Shown here: positions 30,887-42,400 of the stretch, one piece after another
How positions within the stretch are numbered: the stretch's first letter is position 1
Layout: each line of letters opens with the position of its first letter
NCBI GenBank assembly: GCA_942159475.1
Contig: OW804094.1
Location: forward strand, 126,528,755-126,592,754
Origin: Sthenelais limicola
Taxonomy: Eukaryota > Annelida > Polychaeta > Phyllodocida > Sigalionidae
DNA: 64,000 nt
Direction: 5' to 3'
Position numbers and translations under genes: made by a program
The notes under the pieces: generated by a model
Told to the model about the DNA's origin: nothing
Databases searched by the model: none
What the model saw: only the letters and a program-made list of their open reading frames with translations

Positions 30887-31379
30887 TTCAGCTCATATAT
30901 TTACGGATTTTCCAGGCTATTCATGCCACAGAAAAAGGTCCACGGGTACACAGCATTCACTCGCCAAGGAAGTTCAGTCGTGGACGAAACAACCGCATGT
31001 AGCATGATATTTATAAAAATTTTCGTATAAAATATGTTACATTTTCTTCTATTATTTTGTAATCAACCCCCCTAAAATACATCATAATTATAAATAAAAT
31101 AGTTACAGAATTAAAGAGCCTTTCATCGATTAAATTTGTTAGAATGAGAAAATGTGTTGAAAAAACAAAAAAGGGGCGTGGCTTCTACACATTTCTGAGT
31201 AGAAACCTATGACAGGTGAAGCTCCGCCCACTCGTGGATCTTAGCGCTGACGTGTAGAAAGCACTGTCCTCTCTACTAAACTAAAAGTTAGAGTAAACAG
31301 TAACCACAAGATGGCGGAGTAGGCGAGTGGTTAAGCCAAGAAAAGGGAATTGATTCAAGATTTCGACTGATTTTTCGTC
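30887..31379. promoter_or_regulatory. Shared (bidirectional) promoter of ZnT7 and RNF170
   Basis: Only 493 bp separate the two start codons, which point away from each other. The interval holds two GC-box-like motifs (GGGGCGTGGC near 31164, CTCCGCCCAC near 31221), a CRE-like TGACGTG near 31248, and AAGATGGCGG at 31309-31318, a close match to the YY1 consensus. No convincing TATA box, as usual for housekeeping divergent promoters. Transcription start sites are not visible in the sequence. Confidence 0.65.
31311..31322 (+). promoter_or_regulatory. Minimal upstream ORF in RNF170 leader
   Basis: ATG GCG GAG TAG gives Met-Ala-Glu-stop 58 nt ahead of the RNF170 start, inside the YY1-like motif. 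It would act as a translational brake only if transcription starts upstream of 31311, which is not established. Confidence 0.4.
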
Positions 31380-34300
31380 ATGGGAATCGGTGACCAGACT
31401 TTCGTTGAGGGCATTGGGGATGAAGTCATCTGGGGTGTCTCACTGAGTATCGTTGCCAGCTTTCTTGTCGCCATGTCTCTGTATTTCTGGTAAGTTTCTA
31501 CCAAGGATTGAGCTGATTCCTTTAGTTTCTGAAAATCTCATCCAGTCTAGACTGGTCTAATTTTCCTAACTTCCCTGTGAGGTTGTGATTGTGATTGTGA
31601 TTCTGCCACAAAAACGCTGACAGCTATACTTGATTTCAGAATTTGAATTTTAAACATTGTCTTAGCGCTGAACGTTCTTATAGTACGGTATGGTTAATAA
31701 TTAATTATTATAAATGTCTGACGGTTGATTTACTCACTGAGACTGAGTCTGACTGTCAACAAAATTACATCATACCGTAGGCCTACGTACCGTACATGAT
31801 TCATAAATGCTATGTATAACACCATGATGACAGAACTTTAGATGGACATACAGTACAACACCCTGGGTCAAAGTGTGTTAGATGGCGTGGCTTAACACCA
31901 TGATGTTTGTGTATACATGTGTATAGAGTCACTCTGAATGATGAATCAAAAAGGGCTTTGAACTGGGAACTATGACAAATTTCCTAAACATTAAAGGACA
32001 CTGCAGGAAAAGGCTAGGATGGTGTTATACATAGCATGCCTATACGGTATACCTAGTCTCTCTGATAATATGAAAGTTCAGTTAATATAGAGCGAAATGA
32101 GGTGAGATTCCAATAAGTACGGTACGGTATTCAATTACGTTATTCCCAATCGGCATGAACTGCCTAGATGTAAAAGGGGGAAAAGAGCTCCTGCATGATG
32201 CCTTAAATCGACATGACCTGTTCTTAGATGCACAAATCGACATAGGCAGCAAGTGACAATCGACAAAAACACTTTCTTAGCCCGACTAATCGACTTACTA
32301 GTCCTTACTTAAGGTCCTTAGCGACGAATAATCGTCCATATATATATTACTCAAATTAAGTGACAGTTGACAAAAGAAATTTCTTAGTGACAAACGACAA
32401 TTGCTGTTCCTTGGTATTGGATAATGACAAGAGACATGGGGAATGGGGCCCTAAAAAAACTTTGAATTGTTATCGATAATTAAACATTTTTTTATTCACC
32501 CCCTTTATACAACATGGACGTATGAAAATATAATTGGTGTTCGATTGGATTGATGGGTGTAGTTTGTTGACTTAGAACCTTGATATTCTACTATGTATGT
32601 ATGAGTCAGATTTTCAGAAAATGTACAATTGGCAGCTGTACACATTTAGTAAATTCTGCAAAATTAGGCTGCAATTTGGTCAATACTAGGTAAATTCGAG
32701 AATATTCGGCATTGCATTGATTCTAGCGATCTGTTTGGCTAGGTTGAACTGTATTTTGAACTTTATTTTCGTCTGAAATTTGGGTTATATGAGAAGATTG
32801 GCGAAGTTGAATTGTACATTTTCTGAAAATCTGACCCGTATATGTATTCGACTTGAAGTTTCTTATGTATGACTGGGTAAGACCTTATAATATCACAGGG
32901 ACATATCGTTGATGTAATGACGTTCTTGATGCTTGTGCAGAATGACTGTATTCTTATGTAAAGAGACAATGTAAACTGCTTCTACCCTAACCTCTCGCAA
33001 AGATTGTATTCTTGTGTGTGTTTTTTACTATTTAGGACTTCAGCACGCCCTTCTTCTCAGACGATTCACCCCGAGAGTCAAGAGAATGTGCAGACTGTAA
33101 GGAACAATCTAAGAGAGCAGAATAGGACTCCAACTGCGCCGCCTCTAAGGTCGTCCACCCGTTCAAGGGACCGAGATGCTGTTTGTCCAATATGTTTGGC
33201 TAATCCATCCTATGCTGTAGAAACAAACTGTGGCCACGTTTTTTGTGGTTAGTATGTTTTTCATTCAAATAAATACATATAGGTAGATTGATAGATAGAT
33301 GTATTGTAAATGTGTGGCCATATTTGTAATTTTAAAAAAAATAAAACCAAAAACATCAGCTGTTAAAATGCGAAATAAACCTACAATTATCAAAAATTAC
33401 GTTTCATCCTAATTTTTGACGATAAATAGATGAAAAATGGGTAGTGATTATTTGGTTTACAACCAGAACTTGTTATATTATAGCTATTCTATCCAGATTA
33501 CATATCAATATATGACAAACTTACAGACCGCGTCCGTATTTATGTGAAGAAAAAGATGGGCAAAATTAAATTACAATTCCGAGGCATCCTTCTAGTTTCT
33601 AATATTGCACCCGTTTTGCTTTGACGAACTTAACCGTTGATATCTAAAAGTCCCATTGTAATAATTATCTCTTGTGTTTAACAAGTTATGCCTTTTTATT
33701 CAGGCATGTGTATGATCTCATATTGGCAACACGGCAGCTGGAGAGGAGCAATTCGTTGTCCTGTGTGTCGGCAGACGGTAGGTATCTCTGTCGGTTTAAA
33801 TCATGAAATAAATTTAATTTCATCTTTCCTTCACTTAGAATTCAGAGTAATGTTATATCATATAACGCAATATAATACTGTCAATGCATTATATAAAACG
33901 ATGCAGAAATCAAACATTTTAATCGACTATTGCTATGTATAGTATGTTCTGCATTTCCTTTGTTAGAGACCACGTTGCAGATTGTATCAGTGTGGCCTTG
34001 TCCATCTTAGTGTGCGACTGTCTTTCATACAGAATGTATATATATATATTCCAGGTTACCATCATGCTTTTCCTTTTCAATGAAGCCGAAATAAATAGTG
34101 ATTCTGCCGAAAAACGGGACATAATTTCCAATATCAATATTTATAATAGGCGCTTTTCAGGGGAACCAAGAGACGTGAGTATCTAGTCTAGCTGTTACTT
34201 GAAATATATTATAAGTAACATATTTGTTAATTCATTGCATCTAACTAGCCCTTGAAAAAAGAATTATTTTATTAAGATCTACATTTTTAGCGAAGATTGA

Positions 34301-34862
34301 TTTTTTGAATTTTCTTATAATATAGTAACGTAGTATTTGACAGTCGCAAATGAATAGTTTTCTGTGAATGACTCACATAATATCATCCTCTGATAATTGT
34401 CTTGAATCATGAATTGCTTAGTATCTATTATGGTAGTACGAGTTTGTAGGCCAAAAGCATTAAATATACGTGCATTAGATACGTGCATCAGGGTATGCTT
34501 GGCAATACAATTTAGAATTAGTGTCTTGTTTGTTACTGCTTTGTACCGTATGTTCTTCAACTGAGTGTTTCTGTCATTTTCAGCTTATGGACCACCTGCG
34601 AGATCTCCCCATGCTTATGCGACATCTACTGAGCGAGTTTTTCTCTCAGAGTGGACTCATTTTCATGTTCCGTCTGCGGGTGGTTGTTTGCTTCTTATTT
34701 GCCATTATTTACCTAATATCTCCGTTGGATCTCATACCAGAAGCTGTATTCGGAATCCTCGGATTCTTAGACGACTTCTTTGTCTTAATGCTTCTAACTA
34801 TATATCTAAGTATTATCTACCGTGGCCTCGTGGCTATGCGTGCCGAAAATCACAGCCAATAA
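31380..34862 (+). CDS. RNF170: RNF170, ER-membrane RING-type E3 ubiquitin ligase
   Basis: E3 ligase of the endoplasmic reticulum membrane; in mammals it drives ubiquitination and turnover of activated IP3 receptors. Exons: 31380-31489, 33036-33247, 33704-33777, 34055-34174, 34584-34862 (TAA 34860-34862). All phases fit; 795 nt, 264 aa (human 258). An N-terminal membrane segment lies at about 18-36. The C3HC4 RING spans about 87-129: Cys87, Cys90, Cys102, His104, Cys107, Cys110, Cys126, Cys129. The [10 protein letters not shown] block follows, then two C-terminal membrane segments carrying the conserved [10 protein letters not shown] and [10 protein letters not shown] blocks. All zinc ligands are present. 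It shares a divergent promoter with ZnT7. Confidence 0.95.
32602..32838. mobile_element. Inverted-repeat element (GGGTCAGATTTTC family) in RNF170 intron 1
   Basis: A 237-bp non-coding element. Left end TGAGTCAGATTTTCAGAAAA, right end the near reverse complement ending TTTTCTGAAAATCTGACCCG. Internal sequence matches 48061-48298. Flanking TA is present on both sides, but the duplication is not certain. Confidence 0.7.
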
Positions 34863-36838
34863 CTTTTAGTTGTTTTCTGAGAATCAACCCATTTGTACTG
34901 TAATTAAATGGTATTAAATGGTGTGATAGGCATAGTTTGTGATAAAGATTTTGATTGGTCTGTTTTAGAGACACCAGAGTCCCAAATGATTTCTTTTCAC
35001 TGAGTAACTTTGTAAAATGACATCTTAAGTAATTGTTTCCATCTATTAAGTTATTTTAAATAATTTCAAAATTCGCTCTGCTATGAAAATTAACCCTATT
35101 TGGCCCAGGTGTCTCCTTTAAGAATTGTTTCCATAACGACGTATTTCCTCGTACGTGAGTCAATATGATCCATCCAATATATAGCCTAATGTTGTGTATT
35201 TCCCATGATTTGCTTGCTTTTACTCTACTACTAACTTATAAATGCGTGAGTTCTTTACTAGTATAATCAAGGCCCTTGATGTTTTTAAGCTTTTTCCCAT
35301 GACCTCGAATGTAGATGTATCACGAGTAAACGTATGCACGGGTGGAGAACCCTGTAGGCATGTGGAATGCACTGTATTTGAAGTAATATGACCGACCATA
35401 TCAGCATGACTTAAACCTTGAGGGAATCAATCCACTGTCTCAAAACTGATCTTCACGACACCTGTTATGAGCTGAAATGTATTCATGATGCCTTGCTCCT
35501 CTTTCCACGGGAGAATGCCTATTCAAGAGATGTACTCTTCTTTGAATTTCTATGTGGGTCGACTCGAGTTGAGCGTGCTTAATTAAGTAAGGTACAAAGT
35601 AATTGCGAAATCAAAAATGTCAACTTTAAGTTATCTTCCTAAGTTCTCTTTCCTGTTAAAAAGATCCTATATTTTGGCATAATTATTTTCCTACATTTTT
35701 ACAGTTTGGAATAAAGCTTTGTCTGATGAGCTCCTCCATGAAATCATATTTCGATGAAATGATTATGTATCCTTCTTAGATGATGGTGTTGGGCATTTGA
35801 ATGGGCTGCTGTGGTGTCAACTTGATGGCTACATGCTTAAAAATGTAAGATACCAAGTCATTGCCAATGCACAAAGGTGATATTTATCCGTTATAAAGGT
35901 AGAACAATAGTTTGATAGAGGAGTATTTGATACTTTAACTCCTCAAAATTCCTACATTTTCGGGGAAAATCGTCCAATAAAAATTCCTGTATTTTGCCAA
36001 CACTCTGTTATGAGGCCTGACATTGGCGCAAACAAAATGCGGCAATTGTGTTTAAATTTTCCGATCCTTCTGACTCGATCTCTGCAAATATCTAGTGGAT
36101 GAATGTACAGTTGGAACTTAAGGGCTGTCATTAAAACTATATAATTCTCATTGAGATTAATTATTGTTTATGATAATTAGAATAGTACCAATTATACTTT
36201 TAAATTTTATTTTCATTTGTAAGGTTTCGGGCGAGAAACAACTCCTGTACCTGATCTCCTTTATAAGACTTTCGCAGGCTTATATAATTCGGCTCTATAT
36301 AATGTATTTTGTAGATCTGTTCATTGTGTTGATTCTTGTACATTTATCCTAGACCCATTGTTGAGGATACAATGGACTTTGGCAATCGGTGCTCTTCATG
36401 AAATAACTGCTAATTCAAGCCTGTAATGTTCTCGAACTAGTATCAGGGGTATTCATTGACCTGGCATCTCATACCAACCATGGTATAAGTTCAAATATTG
36501 TATATTTAAAGCTAAGATAATCGTCACAGTTCTGGATATGGTCCAAGCAAGAGACGCTAAATTATGATGTTTATTTTGTGATCTTGTCATCGATTTAGGT
36601 ATTAATGTAGCCTATAACTCTCGTCTGTTTGAATTATCTCTGTATACGAGTGTGTATTTTTGTAAGTATTTTTAATATGGAAAGAAATTAAAGTTAATGA
36701 GTACATACAGAGCACGATAATTCCTCAGGTTGTATACCAATGTTGATGTATGTGCTTATAACTCTTTCGAAATAATCCTGTTAAGTATGAAAGGCATAAC
36801 TTATTAACCTGTGTGAATTGGATAGATTACTGATTGTG

Positions 36839-36844
36839 AATAAA
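36839..36844 (+). terminator. Candidate RNF170 polyadenylation signal
   Basis: AATAAA about 2 kb after the RNF170 stop, followed by a T-rich stretch. An earlier AATAAA lies at 35710-35715; sequence alone does not choose between them. Confidence 0.35.
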
Positions 36845-37644
36845 TATCTTTCTAAATCCGCGTTCTTTTTTCTACGATCCGACATCAGAAGAATACTAGT
36901 ATGATCTATTTTCGGCCTTCATATTTTCTATCTATGATTACATTTTCGATTGTACTTTTTTCCTCGAGCACCCCTATCTTCTTGCGGATGCTCTCTTTTA
37001 AATAAATTTGTAAAACACATCAAATTTTATGTAACATGAATGCTGAAATTTTCGGTTCCCACCTTTTTCGGTTTTGCTGGAGATCGTAACTTCTGTTATA
37101 AAAGCGCAATTGTATTACAGTTGCACTCATACATACATTTCATTTACTTTGAACCTTATGGCACACCACTCAAATGATTATTTATCATATAGCATCTCTA
37201 CGGTAAAGCTATTCTTTTCTCAGATTACAACATCCTTGATGCTGCGACAGCGTAAGGAAGTATGTTTCTGCTGTAGGCCTGAGGTACTTCCCAATAGACG
37301 TCACATGTCGATCGTTCCTTTGCCTGCTGCACATGTTTACAAATATTAAATTGAATTAATAGAATATGCAGTCAATTATTTACAGTCTAGGCTCGGAGTT
37401 GAGAGGTCCCTCAAAACTGAGGGAAAGCCTCTCTCCGAACCGTAGAATCCCATTAAAACGCGCAGTAGGCGTCCAATCACTGGCATTCTTATCTGTTCTA
37501 ATTTAACTTCTAAACAAAATATGCGCTTCTTTGCCTGTGTTGAGAGGACCGAGGCCAGCCGTGCAGGCTGAACTTTAGACTTTTGCAAGTCTCATTTATG
37601 GTTTAAAATGGATATTATATAATACTAGCAAAGTACCCGTCCTT

Positions 37645-37905
37645 CGGATGGTCCCCCTCTCTCCCTGCACCTCCCCCTCTCCCTCCCTCCTTTTTCTTCT
37701 TCACTCTTCCCCTCTGGCCTCCATTCCGCCCCTCTTTTTCACTCCCATTCCCCCTCTTCTCTATCTCCCCCTCCCTATCTTCCTCGCTTTCCCCTTCTCC
37801 CCCCTCTCCTGCACTTTCTCCCTCTTCTCTGTGTCTTGTACCCCGCCCCTCTTCTGTCTCTCCCTCTAACTCTCTTCTCCCTAACTTCCCCCTTCCCTCT
37901 CCCAT
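37645..37905. repeat. Homopyrimidine/homopurine tract
   Basis: About 260 bases almost wholly C and T on the plus strand (CCCTCTCTCC-type repeats). Able in principle to form triplex DNA. The minus-strand Glu/Gly/Arg-rich frame across it is a composition artefact. Confidence 0.85.
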
Positions 37906-39404
37906 AAGCTATCAAATGCATGACATCATTACGGGTACTTTTACTTTCAAGAGGCAGTCAAGTGATCAGTCCTTTGCCCATACAAAAGGCTCTCTGGACA
38001 GGCTTCCCCAACTTTCCCTGGCTAAAACTAAAAAAGGGCTTCAAAATAACATCCCCCCCCCCCCCAAGATACCATCACAAACCACATACGACGTCCTCCG
38101 AGGGTTGACAGAAGTCTACAGATGAGTAAAACGGTTGGTAAAACAACAAATTCTGAGAACATGAGTATAGGAGACAAAGAAACCCGACTTCCCATATATT
38201 ATATATGGATATCTAGTCACTAAATATTGCCCCCTCTGGATGTATACATATACAAGGAATTAGTGATTTGGTTTTCCAGGCCTGGAAAGTCATGGAATTA
38301 TGGACAGGTCATGGAAAATGAAATTCTGTTTCAACATAATCGGACAGATTATTTTAATCAACACAAGATACCTATTATTTATCCCTTTTTCAGTCTAATT
38401 AGCATAATTTACTGAATGTGTATAGAGCTGCCAATTGTAGCCTACATTTCTAGGCGACCCACAAATTAAATCCTCCATATATCTACGTATATCTATATAT
38501 TAGGCCGACAAAACTTTGTACGGTACGGCCTAATATAGATAAGTTAGCCAATTTTAATTAGGCTGCCTACCATTGTTGAGCACGATTAATATGATTAGGC
38601 CTTATTTCAAAATTAAATACAACAATCCTTCGATCTCCCAAACTTATTATATTTATCATGATTGACATGAATTTGACTACTCTCGTATTCCAGTTTTCAG
38701 AATCACAGTTGCGGTGAAGATATCCCTCACGTCATACAATATCAAGGACATGCCTATAAACAACGTTAATTAGATCCTCTAAGTCATATACATCTAGATC
38801 TAATTATGTTTTTTAATTTCAGTTGTATAGCACCAATGGTGGTTCAAAAACAGGTTATAAAAGCTTTATAATTAATATGACTTATGTTGGACTGAAAATA
38901 AGAAATGCCCGGTCGTGTGTATTTTTTTTATTTTTTTTTAAACTATAGACTAGGCTATAGAGGTTGGTGGGACACATCATAATGTGGGACATGTTGCTAC
39001 TTGGCCCCACAGTAAATCAGACCATGTGGGTATAATATATATCTCCCTAATCAATCGGCTTTTTCGTGAACTGGCGAGTTATAACAGAGCGCGAAGACGG
39101 AAAACTAGCCCAGCTGTTGTCAGTACAGTAGGGCTATAGTAGTATCTATAAATGCCCCGCCCCTTCCATGCCCATGCATGCATAGGCCATCAAAGATACC
39201 TGTCAGCCAGAGTTAGATTATAAGTTTCATTAAAAATCGAAGTTATCATAAGAAGTTGAATGAAAATCTGAAGTAGTATGGAACTGAGGCTCATTTTGAA
39301 TGGAGTGAGATGAGGGATAGGCTTGGCACACCTCCCCTAGAAGTCTTGTTGGGTCACACGAGCCCACACTTGTAATCCATGATGCCACACTTTGGAGTTG
39401 AACT

Positions 39405-39480
39405 CTCCTGTTTCATCGTCCAATCAAAATGACCGTAGCATGTGGGTTCCGGGGAGCGCGTGTTATTGCGGCAGTTCACA
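39405..39480 (+). promoter_or_regulatory. Proximal promoter and leader of the aconitase/IRP gene
   Basis: A CCAAT motif (39420-39424) and a GC-rich patch (GGTTCCGGGGAGCGCG) lie just ahead of the start codon. No TATA box is evident, and I saw no iron-responsive-element loop (CAGTGN on a paired stem with a bulged C) in this leader. Confidence 0.4.
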
Positions 39481-42400
39481 ATGGCTGTCGACCTAGGTGA
39501 GTATCGTCTCTCTTGGTGGCATCGATATTTTCCTATTTACTTATTGCCTATATCCATTACCGAGTTATCTTTCTTATATACATGATCCTTAACATATGTC
39601 GGTCCTTTGTACACGAGATCGACTGTTATTTTAAGGTTATATCTGTGTAAACATCATACATACATGTACTCTACAGATTGACATGATACTGATAGTGTGA
39701 ACTTGCCTATGGACTGTGGAGTGTGGTCCCAGTGGCAGTGTGGTGGAAGAAATCTGAGTTGCGCAACTAGCAGCTAGGCCTATAGATCCACTGCTAGTCT
39801 TTTATTATCAGCTATCTGTTTCACTTCTCCCAACACAATTTAGAACTATTACCGAATGTATGTCCATTTTTCAAATTCTGAGCAAGAATCAAGATTATGT
39901 AGCCTACATCTAAATGGCCATTAAATTTAACCATGTCCATGGCATGGGAAAGCCCTGGAAACAAGGAACAAAAAACAGTCGTATTTACGTTATTGGTTAG
40001 CTGTGACCGAGGTATATGTAACCTCACTTACTGGCCCCGATTATGCCATGGTTTTTGTGAGATAACATTGTACTCTACTACAGTCTCTAGTACCAGTGTA
40101 GTACGAAACGAGAGGCTCAGGATGATCTCGATTTTTCCACAGTCGGGTCATACACATTGACATTCTGACTTAAATTAATGTCAGGTCTCGTATACCTAGG
40201 TTGAATATCCACCTCTGGGTCCACTCTGAGGAGAGGTTCTGACCACCAACTCGGGATAGGCCGAGTTGGTGATACAAACTACGTATACCCTATAGGCCTA
40301 GACGATGTCCATATTGATGTTGACTTTGTGTATTGCATTTTATCAACGAGAATAAAATGGAGCTCCATTTAATTCTCGTTGATTTTACTATCTGGGCCAG
40401 GGCTGTTTTGACCCACTACTGAAAACTGATTCTAAAAGATTACTTCCAACCACATTGTGTCATTCCATAGAATGCCCTGAATCAAAATTACAAAAAGACA
40501 TTTTCGTCCATAATCAACAATGACATTAACCTAAGTAGTTATGACTGGAAGTGGTCATTTAGGCCTACAACTATTCAGTCAGGTAGGGGAGAAACATTTC
40601 CAGGTCTTGTGTGTGTGTGTGTGTGTGTGGTGGTGGTGGGGGGGGGGGGGGGGGGAGGGGTACCTTATCGGTGTTCACTTGCCTGTTTTCATGCCCCATT
40701 GTCAATGATAAATACAATTTTAAAAATCAACTCAATTTGTTATTTCCCTTTGTAGGAAAAAACCCGTTCAGCACCAACTTGAAGACATTGGAGATAGGAG
40801 GGGAGGAGTATAAATACTTCGACCTCTTAAGTCTTAACGACCCTAGATATGGTAAGTCTATTTGAAATTCATAAGACATGTTTGTGTTGTTTTTCTGTAA
40901 ACACAAACAGGTTAAGGGTAACTAGTAAACCCAAGCGGTTTAGGTACCACCAGGAACTGGCATATCTTTTGACCCTGACCTTACAACTAGATAAGTTTTA
41001 CTATTTTGGTTCGGGTTCGCCCTAGAAAGGTCATAGTTTCATACTTAAAATGTTGAATGTTAAATTCTACCATTAAAATGTTGTGTCTAAACTCGCTAGC
41101 GGCTAGTTGTGACACATGCGTTTGCAATATGTAGAAAGGAAGTTTGACTTATATGTAAAGATCCATATATAGGAAATATTGGGAAATTCAGGTAGATATC
41201 TCTACGCGGGGTCATTCATTCCAAATCAGAACTAAATGGCCTGGTGCAACGCCTTCTTTATCTACCTTCCCGATTTGGGTATTCATTTTATTGTATTTAT
41301 TTCAATACAATGGAAATAAAGATCGCAAGTTATTTTTTTACCCCAAGTAGTATGTAAAAGTATGCAAATATGCTGGAACGACATCCCCATACACCTTTTG
41401 GTTAAAGACCTATCAAAAGAAAAGAAGTCTCTTCTTACAAGGATATTATTTAAACGATGCAAGTCTGAAGTGTGTCCCACCTCGATCAGCGCTACCATGG
41501 GTTGAGGTTTATTTGTTTGTGAATTGTGTCATCTAATACAATAATAACAGTGGGGGGTCGGCTTTTTTAAATATTTTGATGAGAACATTCGCGATTCCAA
41601 CAACTTTATCTTGTTATCCCCTTATCTATTGCATGGTTTGAATATCATATATGGAGAACGAAACACAAGCAGCGTTTCTTCGGTCGGGTCCTCGAGATTC
41701 TACCTATATTTGGATATAAATCTTATTAACCGTGCGCGGGGGGGGGGGGGGGGGGGGGATTGCATTAATAACAGGAAGGAGGTTGTCATGGGGTCTCAGT
41801 AGGCGTTTCCGTGAGTACGATGGCAACGACACCGTCTCCTACTGAGTGCAGGTGAAAGTTGTTATGACGACAGATTATGTTGTCTCTGCACTGATAGGTT
41901 AGAGCAACGAGTTTGGAACAGTTTGAATCTATTCTCGTTGGTTAGAGCAATTGCTATGTTTGCCCTAGGTGAGAATATGTACTTTAATATGCCAATATAT
42001 AGAAAGGTGTTATTCGTCATTTTGTATTATACGGATTTTGCTGATTGTATTTCTTCTTTTTTTAAATCTTTTTTTTACGAAGTTTTATTGCATGAAGTTA
42101 GACAAGGCGACAACAGTGGTTGCTGTATACAATCTCACTTTACAAAAGCAGCTTCAAAAACAACCAACAAAAAGACCTCTTCGCCTTGTTCTACAGACTA
42201 TTGAATAGACTATAGGTTGTCATAAAAGATCTCCCATATTTTGAAGTCTTTGATATATGACAGGTTAAAATCAGATCAGGTCAAATTTGTTTTTAGGACT
42301 CTCAAAAACTCGAAGGGTTGTATATCTATTTCTTTACTCCTAAATTTGTATGAGGAAATAACTTAATACAAATCACAACACGAACGCCACCTAATTTAAC

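Larger units (their letters stand above)
34863..39480. other. RNF170 3-prime UTR and spacer to the aconitase/IRP gene
   Basis: A 4.6-kb stretch without a supported coding exon. Candidate RNF170 polyadenylation signals are at 35710-35715 and 36839-36844. It contains a long pyrimidine-rich tract (37645-37905) directly after a small hairpin motif (CCGTCCTTCGGATGG region), a poly-C run near 38053, and the promoter region of the next gene, with a CCAAT motif at 39420-39424. Confidence 0.6.

Noticed and set aside
37615..37905. Minus-strand Glu/Gly/Arg-rich 96-aa frame
   Set aside because: It is the translation of a homopurine tract and has no complexity or family match.
42104..42124. CAGTGG loop with a C six bases upstream, resembling an iron-responsive element in an IRP intron
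   Set aside because: Only three contiguous stem pairs form and it lies deep in an intron, so it cannot act in the mature mRNA.
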